Origin: Bos javanicus
Taxonomy: Eukaryota > Chordata > Mammalia > Artiodactyla > Bovidae
Length of the DNA: 64,000 bases
Assembly (NCBI RefSeq): GCF_032452875.1
Contig: NW_026893691.1
Coordinates: 310,001 to 374,000, forward strand
Direction of reading: 5' to 3'
Shown here: positions 21,656-35,093 of the stretch, in pieces
Numbering within the stretch: the first letter of the stretch is position 1
Layout: every line of letters starts with the position of its first letter
Program-made: the position numbers and the translations under genes
The notes under the pieces: model-generated
What the model was told of the DNA's origin: nothing
What the model saw: only the letters and a program-made list of their open reading frames with translations
The model's database searches: none

Positions 21656-23059
21656 TCGAGGTCTTTCTCGGGTTGAGGCAGGACACCCTGGGGTCCCTCG
21701 ACTTGTGCAGGTGACCTCAGGGGGCTTCTCATGGTGGCTCTGAGAAGTCAGGGAAACTGGAGGTGGGAGGGGCCTCTCGGCACTCCACTGGGTTTGGTGC
21801 ATTGGAAGAGGGCCTCATCTCCAGTTGAGGCAGGAACCTCAGGGTTCCTCTGACTTCAGACTCCGACCGCAAGGTCCCTGCAGACTTGGGACAGGAGAGT
21901 CAGGCCTCGTCTTGGGTTGAGGCATGGAACTCCGCTTGCCTCTCGAGGTGTTCCCGGGGAGACAGGCCACTTGTCGAGCGGTATTTGGAACCTGGGGGTC
22001 TTTTCCCGACGATGCACGGGCGAGTCACTGCCCCTTCGTGTGGACTTCATTCACAGGGTGGAGTTCGAAGAGGTGTCCGGGCATCGGGTTCTTATCAAGA
22101 GGGGACCGGGAAATCGGGGTCCTTCGGAATGTGGAACCACCCACGAGGCCACGTCTGGAATGTCGTCGTGAGACCGGCCTCATCCTGAGGTGCGACCGGA
22201 AGGCCGGGAACCCCTTCCAGACAAAGCAGGGGAGTCGACCCTCCTGTCCAGATCAGGAGGGTAGAAGGGGCTCAGAGGAAGTGGTGCGGGAAAACCTCGG
22301 TGTTCCTCTTGAGGGAGACCGGGATGTCGGGGCACTTTGTGGGTCGCATCAAGGGTGCCAAGTACCGTTTCGACCTCCAATACCTAACGTGGGACTTCTC
22401 CTGAGACACTGTAGCGGGAAAGGGCTTCATCTTGCGATGACGGGGGAACCACGTGGATTTTCTCGAGTTGCAGCGGGATTCTCGAGTTACGACGGGGAAT
22501 TCAGGATGCCTCTTGTGTTGGCCCAGGGAAGTCCAATCTTCCATTCGAGTTGCGAAGGAAAGCTGGGGATTGCTCTCGAGTGACTGCAGGGCCAATAGAC
22601 CTCATCTAGGCTTGTGTCCAGAAGCCAATGTTCCTCTCCAGGGGCGAAAGGGATCTCGGGGTTGCATTCCAGACGCACCCGGGGAGACAGGCATCCATCT
22701 CGAGTGGGAGCAAAGAACCCCGCTCTGCTCTTGAGTCGCGACGGGTATCTCTTGGAGCTCACTGGGTGGACTAAAGGGAGTCAAGCCTCCTGAGGCGTTT
22801 GGAGAGAGGTCGAGAGACTGGTCTCTAGGCCATACAGGAGACGAAGGCCCTCAAGTCGCGATGACGGGGGAGGCTCGGGGTTGTTCTCGAGCGGCGGCCC
22901 CAGTGTGCGGTTTCTCGCGAGGTACGACGGCGAGGTCAGTGAGCCTCTCGTGGGGCGGCAAGGAAGTCGGGTCTCCATGCGAATGGCGAGGGGGAGCGCG
23001 TCTTTACTCTCAAGTCATAGTAGGGGAATCTGGCCTCGAGACGTGTTGAAGAAGGTCTC
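21656..23059. repeat. A-type unit 3 (1404 bp)
   Basis: Near-identical to A-type unit 2, including CGTGTGGACTTC, but without its GGTTCGTC change. Confidence 0.9.
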
Positions 23060-25667
23060 TGGAGGTCTTTCTCGGGTTGAGGCAGGACACCCTGGGGTCC
23101 CTCGACTTGTGCAGGTGACCTCAGGGGGCTTCTCATGGTGGCTCTGAGAAGTCAGGGAAACTGGAGGTGGGAGGGGCCTCTCGGCACTCCACTGGGTTTG
23201 GTGCATTGGAAGAGGGCCTCATCTCCAGTTGAGGCAGGAACCTCAGGGTTCCTCTGACTTCAGACTCCGACCGCAAGGTCCCTGCAGACTTGGGACAGGA
23301 GAGTCAGGCCTCGTCTTGGGTTGAGGCATGGAACTCCGCTTGCCTCTCGAGGTGTTCCCGGGGAGACAGGCCACTTGTCGAGCGGTATTTGGAACCTGGG
23401 GGTCTTTTCCCGACGATGCACGGGCGAGTCACTGCCCCTTCGTGTTGACTTCATTCACAGGGTGGAGTTCGAAGAGGTGTCCGGGCATCGGGTTCTTATC
23501 AAGAGGGGACCGGGAAATCGGGGTCCTTCGGAATGTGGAACCACCCACGAGGCCACGTCTGGAATGTCGTCGTGAGACCGGCCTCATCCTGAGGTGCGAC
23601 CGGAAGGCCGGGAACCCCTTCCAGACAAAGCAGGGGAGTCGACCCTCCTGTCCAGATCAGGAGGGTAGAAGAGGCTCAGAGGAAGTGTTGCCAGAAAACT
23701 TCGGTGTTCCTCTCGAGGGAGACCGGGATGTCGGGGCACTTTGTGGGTCGCATCAAGGGTGACAAGTACCGTTTCGAACTCCAATTCCTAAAGTGGGACT
23801 TCTCCTGAGACGCTGTAGCGGCACAGGGCTACATCTTGCGATGACGGGGGAACCACGTGGTTTTTCTCGAGGTGTAGCAGGATTCTCGAATTACGACGGG
23901 GAATTCAGGATGCTTCTTGTGTAGGCCCAGGGAAGTCCAATCTTCCATTCGAGTTGCGAAGGAAAGCTGGGGATTGCTCTCGAGTGACTGCAGGGCCAAT
24001 AGACCTCATCTAGGCTTGTGTCCAGAAGCCAGTGTTCCTCTCCAGGGGCGACAGGGATCTCGGGGTTGCATTCCAGACACACCCGGGGAGACAGGCATCC
24101 ATCTCGAGTGGAAGCAAAGAACCCCGCTCTGCTCTCGAGTCGCGACGGGTATCTCTTGGAGCTCACTGGGTGGACTAAAGGGAGTCAAGCCTCCTGAGGC
24201 TTTTGGAGAGAGGTCGCGAGATTGGTCTCTAGGCCATGCAGGAGACGAAGGCCCTCATCTCGCGATGACGGGGGAGTCTTGGGGTTGTTCTCGAGCGGCG
24301 GCCCCAGTGTGCGGTTTCTCGCGAGGTACGACGGCGAGGTCAGTGAGCCTCTCGTGGGGCGCCAGGGAAGTCGGGTCTCCAAGCGAGTGGCGAGGGCGAG
24401 CGCGTCATTGCTCTCGAGCCATGGTAGGGTGCCGGGGACCTGCCCCGGCTGATCCAGGGTATTCGAAGGAGAGACGGCGTAGGCGAAGATCAGGAAACCA
24501 CTGCTTAATTAAATGTTAATTAAGGATATAAAGAGTAATAGAATGAGGATAGCTCAGTGAGGAAATTCAGTGGCGAAAAGAGGCTGAAAAATTCAGCCAG
24601 AAGGTAAGAGAAAGAACGACATGGTGAGACCAAGTTTCGGTGAACAAGGCCCGCACTTTATTTTTCAAAGTAGTTTTTATACCTTAAGTTATGCATAGAG
24701 GATAATGGGGGAAGGGGTAGAGTCTTGCAGCAAACCAGGCTTTCTTCCTGCAAACTTATCATATGCAAAAGCTTAGGTGATTTGCATCATCTTCTGGCCC
24801 GGAGGCCTGTTAACATTTTAAGACCTTTTCTTCAGAAAACTTATTTTTCTCTAAAGGTGGTTGGTCAGGAGCCACCCTCCAAAAAAGCATTAGATAAAGT
24901 TGCATTCCTACAGAGCAAAGGTGTGGTGGGCTATAACAAGAAAAAGAATTAACTCAAGGGTCCCAGGTTACAAACATTAAAGCTACTACTTACACCAATT
25001 ATATTAATCAATACACTGCCAGGGACACAGCAGGTAAGGGATATGGAAACTTAGCAGCAAACAATGGCCCAACAAGTGAAAAACCATTCACCTATACAAT
25101 TTCTAATCAATCTTGTAACTACTCAAAAGAATCTGTGTTTAGACAGTTTAGAACATCTCCTGCCTCTCACAGTTGGGAGGCTCTGAACAATCACATGTGG
25201 CCGGAAAAACCTATTCAGGCAGGCTAGAGGATTTCCAAAGGAGTTTGTAGGTTAAACACTGTCACACCCAGGAATTATTAACTGGAACTGTAAGCTAACT
25301 CTTTTTTCAGAGAGAGGTAGTGGGGGAGAGCCCCCGTAAAGTCAGAGGTTTAGGTGCAAGCACAAGCAGAAAGTAGGCAGACTCTGGTTTTGGGGGTATA
25401 TGCTCGAGAATTTCCAGGGGGACTCCTGAAGCTCGATCCCGCCTTTGCGTATGCCGAGCCTCCTTCCTCATGACCTTTGTCATGGGCGGAGTTCCTCACT
25501 GGCTCCCAGCAGTGATAGAATTCCAGTGGAGCTATTCCAGATCCTGAATGATGATGCTGTGGAAAGTGCTGCACTCAATATGCAATATGCAATATGCACT
25601 CAATATGCAATATGCCGGCTCACGGCAGTAGGGGAATCTGGCCTCGAGACGTGTTGAAGAAGGTCTC
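23060..25667. repeat. B-type unit 4 with LTR (2608 bp)
   Basis: Starts TGGAGGT instead of TCGAGGT, a variant shared by B units 4-7, the empty unit at 37700 and the last partial unit. Has CCAAGCGAGTGG before the LTR, which lies at 24430-25627. Confidence 0.9.
24430..25627 (-). mobile_element. Solo LTR 4 (1198 bp)
   Basis: GTAGGG on both sides. Has GGGGACCTGCCCC at its left end (A in other groups), shared with LTRs 5-7; CACCTATACA, GCTGAAAAATTC. Confidence 0.9.
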
Positions 25668-27071
25668 TCGAGGTCTTTCTCGGGTTGAGGCAGGACACCC
25701 TGGGGTCCCTCGACTTGTGCAGGTGACCTCAGGGGGCTTCTCATGGTGGCTCTGAGAAGTCAGGGAAACTGGAGGTGGGAGGGGCCTCTCGGCACTCCAC
25801 TGGGTTTGGTGCATTGGAAGAGGGCCTCATCTCCAGTTGAGGCAGGAACCTCAGGGTTCCTCTGACTTCAGACTCCGACCGCAAGGTCCCTGCAGACTTG
25901 GGACAGGAGAGTCAGGCCTCGTCTTGGGTTGAGGCATGGAACTCCGCTTGCCTCTCGAGGTGTTCCCGGGGAGACAGGCCACTTGTCGAGCGGTATTTGG
26001 AACCTGGGGGTCTTTTCCCGACGATGCACGGGCGAGTCACTGCCCCTTCGTGTTGACTTCATTCACAGGGTGGAGTTCGAAGAGGTGTCCGGGCATCGGG
26101 TTCTTATCAAGAGGGGACCGGGAAATCGGGGTCCTTCGGAATGTGGAACCACCCACGAGGCCACGTCTGGAATGTCGTCGTGAGACCGGCCTCATCCTGA
26201 GGTGCGACCGGAAGGCCGGGAACCCCTTCCAGACAAAGCAGGGGAGTCGACCCTCCTGTCCAGATCAGGAGGGTAGAAGGGGCTCAGAGGAAGTGGTGCG
26301 GGAAAACCTCGGTGTTCCTCTTGAGGGAGACCGGGATGTCGGGGCACTTTGTGGGTCGCATCAAGGGTGCCAAGTACCGTTTCGACCTCCAATACCTAAC
26401 GTGGGACTTCTCCTGAGACACTGTAGCGGGAAAGGGCTTCATCTTGCGATGACGGGGGAACCACGTGGATTTTCTCGAGTTGCAGCGGGATTCTCGAGTT
26501 ACGACGGGGAATTCAGGATGCCTCTTGTGTTGGCCCAGGGAAGTCCAATCTTCCATTCGAGTTGCGAAGGAAAGCTGGGGATTGCTCTCGAGTGACTGCA
26601 GGGCCAATAGACCTCATCTAGGCTTGTGTCCAGAAGCCAATGTTCCTCTCCAGGGGCGAAAGGGATCTCGGGGTTGCATTCCAGACGCACCCGGGGAGAC
26701 AGGCATCCATCTCGAGTGGGAGCAAAGAACCCCGCTCTGCTCTTGAGTCGCGACGGGTATCTCTTGGAGCTCACTGGGTGGACTAAAGGGAGTCAAGCCT
26801 CCTGAGGCGTTTGGAGAGAGGTCGAGAGACTGGTCTCTAGGCCATACAGGAGACGAAGGCCCTCAAGTCGCGATGACGGGGGAGGCTCGGGGTTGTTCTC
26901 GAGCGGCGGCCCCAGTGTGCGGTTTCTCGCGAGGTACGACGGCGAGGTCAGTGAGCCTCTCGTGGGGCGGCAAGGAAGTCGGGTCTCCATGCGAATGGCG
27001 AGGGGGAGCGCGTCTTTACTCTCAAGTCATAGTAGGGGAATCTGGCCTCGAGACGTGTTGAAGAAGGTCTC
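25668..27071. repeat. A-type unit 4 (1404 bp)
   Basis: Consensus-like A monomer with an empty insert site near 27030; no private change noticed. Confidence 0.9.
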
Positions 27072-29677
27072 TGGAGGTCTTTCTCGGGTTGAGGCAGGAC
27101 ACCCTGGGGTCCCTCGACTTGTGCAGGTGACCTCAGGGGGCTTCTCATGGTGGCTCTGAGAAGTCAGGGAAACTGGAGGTGGGAGGGGCCTCTCGGCACT
27201 CCACTGGGTTTGGTGCATTGGAAGAGGGCCTCATCTCCAGTTGAGGCAGGAACCTCAGGGTTCCTCTGACTTCAGACTCCGACCGCAAGGTCCCTGCAGA
27301 CTTGGGACAGGAGAGTCAGGCCTCGTCTTGGGTTGAGGCATGGAACTCCGCTTGCCTCTCGAGGTGTTCCCGGGGAGACAGGCCACTTGTCGAGCGGTAT
27401 TTGGAACCTGGGGGTCTTTTCCCGACGATGCACGGGCGAGTCACTGCCCCTTCGTGTTGACTTCATTCACAGGGTGGAGTTCGAAGAGGTGTCCGGGCAT
27501 CGGGTTCTTCTCAAGAGGGGACCGGGAAATCGGGGTCCTTCGGAATGTGGAACCACCCACGAGGCCACGTCTGGAATGTCGTCGTGAGACCGGCCTCATC
27601 CTGAGGTGCGACCGGAAGGCCGGGAACCCCTTCCAGACAAAGCAGGGGAGTCGACCCTCCTGTCCAGATCAGGAGGGTAGAAGAGGCTCAGAGGAAGTGT
27701 TGCCAGAAAACTTCGGTGTTCCTCTCGAGGGAGACCGGGATGTCGGGGCACTTTGTGGGTCGCATCAAGGGTGACAAGTACCGTTTCGAACTCCAATTCC
27801 TAAAGTGGGACTTCTCCTGAGACGCTGTAGCGGCACAGGGCTACATCTTGCGATGACGGGGGAACCACGTGGTTTTTCTCGAGGTGTAGCAGGATTCTCG
27901 AATTATGACGGGGAATTCAGGATGCTTCTTGTGTAGGCCCAGGGAAGTCCAATCTTCCATTCGAGTTGCGAAGGAAAGCTGGGGATTGCTCTCGAGTGAC
28001 TGCAGGGCCAATAGACCTCATCTAGGCTTGTGTCCAGAAGCCAGTGTTCCTCTCCAGGGGCGACAGGGATCTCGGGGTTGCATTCCAGACACACCCGGGG
28101 AGACAGGCATCCATCTCGAGTGGAAGCAAAGAACCCCGCTCTGCTCTCGAGTCGCGACGGGTATCTCTTGGAGCTCACTGGGTGGACTAAAGGGAGTCAA
28201 GCCTCCTGAGGCTTTTGGAGAGAGGTCGCGAGATTGGTCTCTAGGCCATGCAGGAGACGAAGGCCCTCATCTCGCGATGACGGGGGAGTCTTGGGGTTGT
28301 TCTCGAGCGGCGGCCCCAGTGTGCGGTTTCTCGCGAGGTACGACGGCGAGGTCAGTGAGCCTCTCGTGGGGCGCCAGGGAAGTCGGGTCTCCAAGCGAGT
28401 GGCGAGGGCGAGCGCGTCATTGCTCTCGAGCCATGGTAGGGTGCCGGGGACCTGCCCCGGCTGATCCAGGGTATTCGAAGGAGAGACGGCGTAGGCGAAG
28501 ATCAGGAAACCACTGCTTAATTAAATGTTAATTAAGGATATAAAGAGTAATAGAATGAGGATAGCTCAGTGAGGAAATTCAGTGGCGAAAAGAGGCTGAA
28601 AAATTCAGCCAGAAGGTAAGAGAAAGAACGACATGGTGAGACCAAGTTTCGGTGAACAAGGCCCGCACTTTATTTTTCAAAGTAGTTTTTATACCTTAAG
28701 TTATGCATAGAGGATAATGGGGGAAGGGGTAGAGTCTTGCAGCAAACCAGGCTTTCTTCCTGCAAACTTATCATATGCAAAAGCTTAGGTGATTTGCATC
28801 ATCTTCTGGCCCGGAGGCCTGTTAACATTTTAAGACCTTTTCTTCAGAAAACTTATTTTTCTCTAAAGGTGGTTGGTCAGGAGCCACCCTCCAAAAAGCA
28901 TTAGATAAAGTTGCATTCCTACAGAGCAAAGGTGTGGTGGGCTATAACAAGAAAAAGAATTAACTCAAGGGTCCCAGGTTACAAACATTAAAGCTACTAC
29001 TTACACCAATTATATTAATCAATACACTGCCAGGGACACAGCAGGTAAGGGATATGGAAACTTAGCAGCAAACAATGGCCCAACAAGTGAAAAACCATTC
29101 ACCTATACAATTTCTAATCAATCTTGTAACTACTCAAAAGAATCTGTGTTTAGACAGTTTAGAACATCTCCTGCCTCTCACAGTTGGGAGGCTCTGAACA
29201 ATCACATGTGGCCGGAAAAACCTATTCAGGCAGGCTAGAGGATTTCCAAAGGAGTTTGTAGGGTAAACACTGTCACACCCAGGAATTATTAACTGGAACT
29301 GTAAGCTAACTCTTTTTCAGAGAGAGGTAGTGGGGGAGAGCCCCCGTAAAGTCAGAGGTTTAGGTGCAAGCACAAGCAGAAAGTAGGCAGACTCTGGTTT
29401 TGGGGGTATATGCTCGAGAATTTCCAGGGGGACTCCTGAAGCTCGATCCCGCCTTTGCGTATGCCGAGCCTCCTTCCTCATGACCTTTGTCATGGGCGGA
29501 GTTCCTCACTGGCTCCCAGCAGTGATAGAATTCCAGTGGAGCTATTCCAGATCCTGAATGATGATGCTGTGGAAAGTGCTGCACTCAATATGCAATATGC
29601 AATATGCACTCAATATGCAATATGCCGGCTCACGGCAGTAGGGGAATCTGGCCTCGAGACGTGTTGAAGAAGGTCTC
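27072..29677. repeat. B-type unit 5 with LTR (2606 bp)
   Basis: TGGAGGT start; GAATTATGACGG in place of GAATTACGACGG, shared with B units 6 and 7 and the empty unit; private GGTTCTTCTCAAG near 27504. The LTR lies at 28442-29637. Confidence 0.9.
28442..29637 (-). mobile_element. Solo LTR 5 (1196 bp)
   Basis: GTAGGG on both sides. Single-base losses in CCAAAAAGC and CTCTTTTTCAG; GGGGACCTGCCCC present. Confidence 0.9.
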
Positions 29678-31081
29678 TCGAGGTCTTTCTCGGGTTGAGG
29701 CAGGACACCCTGGGGTCCCTCGACTTGTGCAGGTGACCTCAGGGGGCTTCTCATGGTGGCTCTGAGAAGTCAGGGAAACTGGAGGTGGGAGGGGCCTCTC
29801 GGCACTCCACTGGGTTTGGTGCATTGGAAGAGGGCCTCATCTCCAGTTGAGGCAGGAACCTCAGGGTTCCTCTGACTTCAGACTCCGACCGCAAGGTCCC
29901 TGCAGACTTGGGACAGGAGAGTCAGGCCTCGTCTTGGGTTGAGGCATGGAACTCCGCTTGCCTCTCGAGGTGTTCCCGGGGAGACAGGCCACTTGTCGAG
30001 CGGTATTTGGAACCTGGGGGTCTTTTCCCGACGATGCACGGGCGAGTCACTGCCCCTTCGTGTTGACTTCATTCACAGGGTGGAGTTCGAAGAGGTGTCC
30101 GGGCATCGGGTTCTTATCAAGAGGGGACCGGGAAATCGGGGTCCTTCGGAATGTGGAACCACCCACGAGGCCACGTCTGGAATGTCGTCGTGAGACCGGC
30201 CTCATCCTGAGGTGCGACCGGAAGGCCGGGAACCCCTTCCAGACAAAGCAGGGGAGTCGACCCTCCTGTCCAGATCAGGAGGGTAGAAGGGGCTCAGAGG
30301 AAGTGGTGCGGGAAAACCTCGGTGTTCCTCTTGAGGGAGACCGGGATGTCGGGGCACTTTGTGGGTCGCATCAAGGGTGCCAAGTACCGTTTCGACCTCC
30401 AATACCTAACGTGGGACTTCTCCTGAGACACTGTAGCGGGAAAGGGCTTCATCTTGCGATGACGGGGGAACCACGTGGATTTTCTCGAGTTGCAGCGGGA
30501 TTCTCGAGTTACGACGGGGAATTCAGGATGCCTCTTGTGTTGGCCCAGGGAAGTCCAATCTTCCATTCGAGTTGCGAAGGAAAGCTGGGGATTGCTCTCG
30601 AGTGACTGCAGGGCCAATAGACCTCATCTAGGCTTGTGTCCAGAAGCCAATGTTCCTCTCCAGGGGCGAAAGGGATCTCGGGGTTGCATTCCAGACGCAC
30701 CCGGGGAGACAGGCATCCATCTCGAGTGGGAGCAAAGAACCCCGCTCTGCTCTTGAGTCGCGACGGGTATCTCTTGGAGCTCACTGGGTGGACTAAAGGG
30801 AGTCAAGCCTCCTGAGGCGTTTGGAGAGAGGTCGAGAGACTGGTCTCTAGGCCATACAGGAGACGAAGGCCCTCAAGTCGCGATGACGGGGGAGGCTCGG
30901 GGTTGTTCTCGAGCGGCGGCCCCAGTGTGCGGTTTCTCGCGAGGTACGACGGCGAGGTCAGTGAGCCTCTCGTGGGGCGGCAAGGAAGTCGGGTCTCCAT
31001 GCGAATGGCGAGGGGGAGCGCGTCTTTACTCTCAAGTCATAGTAGGGGAATCTGGCCTCGAGACGTGTTGAAGAAGGTCTC
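29678..31081. repeat. A-type unit 5 (1404 bp)
   Basis: Consensus-like A monomer, apparently identical to A-type unit 4 by eye. Confidence 0.9.
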
Positions 31082-33689
31082 TGGAGGTCTTTCTCGGGTT
31101 GAGGCAGGACACCCTGGGGTCCCTCGACTTGTGCAGGTGACCTCAGGGGGCTTCTCATGGTGGCTCTGAGAAGTCAGGGAAACTGGAGGTGGGAGGGGCC
31201 TCTCGGCACTCCACTGGGTTTGGTGCATTGGAAGAGGGCCTCATCTCCAGTTGAGGCAGGAACCTCAGGGTTCCTCTGACTTCAGACTCCGACCGCAAGG
31301 TCCCTGCAGACTTGGGACAGGAGAGTCAGGCCTCGTCTTGGGTTGAGGCATGGAACTCCGCTTGCCTCTCGAGGTGTTCCCGGGGAGACAGGCCACTTGT
31401 CGAGCGGTATTTGGAACCTGGGGGTCTTTTCCCGACGATGCACGGGCGAGTCACTGCCCCTTCGTGTTGACTTCATTCACAGGGTGGAGTTCGAAGAGGT
31501 GTCCGGGCATCGGGTTCTTATCAAGAGGGGACCGGGAAATCGGGGTCCTTCGGAATGTGGAACCACCCACGAGGCCACGTCTGGAATGTCGTCGTGAGAC
31601 CGGCCTCATCCTGAGGTGCGACCGGAAGGCCGGGAACCCCTTCCAGACAAAGCAGGGGAGTCGACCCTCCTGTCCAGATCAGGAGGGTAGAAGAGGCTCA
31701 GAGGAAGTGTTGCCAGAAAACTTCGGTGTTCCTCTCGAGGGAGACCGGGATGTCGGGGCACTTTGTGGGTCGCATCAAGGGTGACAAGTACCGTTTCGAA
31801 CTCCAATTCCTAAAGTGGGACTTCTCCTGAGACGCTGTAGCGGCACAGGGCTACATCTTGCGATGACGGGGGAACCACGTGGTTTTTCTCGAGGTGTAGC
31901 AGGATTCTCGAATTATGACGGGGAATTCAGGATGCTTCTTGTGTAGGCCCAGGGAAGTCCAATCTTCCATTCGAGTTGCGAAGGAAAGCTGGGGATTGCT
32001 CTCGAGTGACTGCAGGGCCAATAGACCTCATCTAGGCTTGTGTCCAGAAGCCAGTGTTCCTCTCCAGGGGCGACAGGGATCTCGGGGTTGCATTCCAGAC
32101 ACACCCGGGGAGACAGGCATCCATCTCGAGTGGAAGCAAAGAACCCCGCTCTGCTCTCGAGTCGCGACGGGTATCTCTTGGAGCTCACTGGGTGGACTAA
32201 AGGGAGTCAAGCCTCCTGAGGCTTTTGGAGAGAGGTCGCGAGATTGGTCTCTAGGCCATGCAGGAGACGAAGGCCCTCATCTCGCGATGACGGGGGAGTC
32301 TTGGGGTTGTTCTCGAGCGGCGGCCCCAGTGTGCGGTTTCTCGCGAGGTACGACGGCGAGGTCAGTGAGCCTCTCGTGGGACGCCAGGGAAGTCGGGTCT
32401 CCAAGCGAGTGGCGAGGGCGAGCGCGTCATTGCTCTCGAGCCATGGTAGGGTGCCGGGGACCTGCCCCGGCTGATCCAGGGTATTCGAAGGAGAGACGGC
32501 GTAGGCGAAGATCAGGAAACCACTGCTTAATTAAATGTTAATGAAGGATATAAAGAGTAATAGAATGAGGATAGCTCAGTGAGGAAATTCAGTGGCGAAA
32601 AGAGGCTGAAAAATTCAGCCAGAAGGTAAGAGAAAGAACGACATGGTGAGACCAAGTTTCGGTGAACAAGGCCCGCACTTTATTTTTCAAAGTAGTTTTT
32701 ATACCTTAAGTTATGCATAGAGGATAATGGGGGAAGGGGTAGAGTCTTGCAGCAAACCAGGCTTTCTTCCTGCAAACTTATCATATGCAAAAGCTTAGGT
32801 GATTTGCATCATCTTCTGGCCCGGAGGCCTGTTAACATTTTAAGACCTTTTCTTCAGAAAACTTATTTTTCTCTAAAGGTGGTTGGTCAGGAGCCACCCT
32901 CCAAAAAAGCATTAGATAAAGTTGCATTCCTACAGAGCAAAGGTGTGGTGGGCTATAACAAGAAAAAGAATTAACTCAAGGGTCCCAGGTTACAAACATT
33001 AAAGCTACTACTTACACCAATTATATTAATCAATACACTGCCAGGGACACAGCAGGTAAGGGATATGGAAACTTAGCAGCAAACAATGGCCCAACAAGTG
33101 AAAAACCATTCACCTATACAATTTCTAATCAATCTTGTAACTACTCAAAAGAATCTGTGTTTAGACAGTTTAGAACATCTCCTGCCTCTCACAGTTGGGA
33201 GGCTCTGAACAATCACATGTGGCCGGAAAAACCTATTCAGGCAGGCTAGAGGATTTCCAAAGGAGTTTGTAGGTTAAACACTGTCACACCCAGGAATTAT
33301 TAACTGGAACTGTAAGCTAACTCTTTTTTCAGAGAGAGGTAGTGGGGGAGAGCCCCCGTAAAGTCAGAGGTTTAGGTGCAAGCACAAGCAGAAAGTAGGC
33401 AGACTCTGGTTTTGGGGGTATATGCTCGAGAATTTCCAGGGGGACTCCTGAAGCTCGATCCCGCCTTTGCGTATGCCGAGCCTCCTTCCTCATGACCTTT
33501 GTCATGGGCGGAGTTCCTCACTGGCTCCCAGCAGTGATAGAATTCCAGTGGAGCTATTCCAGATCCTGAATGATGATGCTGTGGAAAGTGCTGCACTCAA
33601 TATGCAATATGCAATATGCACTCAATATGCAATATGCCGGCTCACGGCAGTAGGGGAATCTGGCCTCGAGACGTGTTGAAGAAGGTCTC
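31082..33689. repeat. B-type unit 6 with LTR (2608 bp)
   Basis: TGGAGGT and GAATTATGACGG variants; private GTGGGACGCC near 32378. The LTR lies at 32452-33649. Confidence 0.9.
32452..33649 (-). mobile_element. Solo LTR 6 (1198 bp)
   Basis: GTAGGG on both sides. Left-group variants (CCTGCCCC, GCTGAAAAATTC, CACCTATACA). Confidence 0.9.
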
Positions 33690-35093
33690 TCGAGGTCTTT
33701 CTCGGGTTGAGGCAGGACACCCTGGGGTCCCTCGACTTGTGCAGGTGACCTCAGGGGGCTTCTCATGGTGGCTCTGAGAAGTCAGGGAAACTGGAGGTGG
33801 GAGGGGCCTCTCGGCACTCCACTGGGTTTGGTGCATTGGAAGAGGGCCTCATCTCCAGTTGAGGCAGGAACCTCAGGGTTCCTCTGACTTCAGACTCCGA
33901 CCGCAAGGTCCCTGCAGACTTGGGACAGGAGAGTCAGGCCTCGTCTTGGGTTGAGGCATGGAACTCCGCTTGCCTCTCGAGGTGTTCCCGGGGAGACAGG
34001 CCACTTGTCGAGCGGTATTTGGAACCTGGGGGTCTTTTCCCGACGATGCACGGGCGAGTCACTGCCCCTTCGTGTTGACTTCATTCACAGGGTGGAGTTC
34101 GAAGAGGTGTCCGGGCATCGGGTTCTTATCAAGAGGGGACCGGGAAATCGGGGTCCTTCAGAATGTGGAACCACCCACGAGGCCACGTCTGGAATGTCGT
34201 CGTGAGACCGGCCTCATCCTGAGGTGCGACCGGAAGGCCGGGAACCCCTTCCAGACAAAGCAGGGGAGTCGACCCTCCTGTCCAGATCAGGAGGGTAGAA
34301 GGGGCTCAGAGGAAGTGGTGCGGGAAAACCTCGGTGTTCCTCTTGAGGGAGACCGGGATGTCGGGGCACTTTGTGGGTCGCATCAAGGGTGCCAAGTACC
34401 GTTTCGACCTCCAATACCTAACGTGGGACTTCTCCTGAGACACTGTAGCGGGAAAGGGCTTCATCTTGCGATGACGGGGGAACCACGTGGATTTTCTCGA
34501 GTTGCAGCGGGATTCTCGAGTTACGACGGGGAATTCAGGATGCCTCTTGTGTTGGCCCAGGGAAGTCCAATCTTCCATTCGAGTTGCGAAGGAAAGCTGG
34601 GGATTGCTCTCGAGTGACTGCAGGGCCAATAGACCTCATCTAGGCTTGTGTCCAGAAGCCAATGTTCCTCTCCAGGGGCGAAAGGGATCTCGGGGTTGCA
34701 TTCCAGACGCACCCGGGGAGACAGGCATCCATCTCGAGTGGGAGCAAAGAACCCCGCTCTGCTCTTGAGTCGCGACGGGTATCTCTTGGAGCTCACTGGG
34801 TGGACTAAAGGGAGTCAAGCCTCCTGAGGCGTTTGGAGAGAGGTCGAGAGACTGGTCTCTAGGCCATACAGGAGACGAAGGCCCTCAAGTCGCGATGACG
34901 GGGGAGGCTCGGGGTTGTTCTCGAGCGGCGGCCCCAGTGTGCGGTTTCTCGCGAGGTACGACGGCGAGGTCAGTGAGCCTCTCGTGGGGCGGCAAGGAAG
35001 TCGGGTCTCCATGCGAATGGCGAGGGGGAGCGCGTCTTTACTCTCAAGTCATAGTAGGGGAATCTGGCCTCGAGACGTGTTGAAGAAGGTCTC
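33690..35093. repeat. A-type unit 6 (1404 bp)
   Basis: Private change GTCCTTCAGAATG (34160) in place of GTCCTTCGGAATG. Confidence 0.9.
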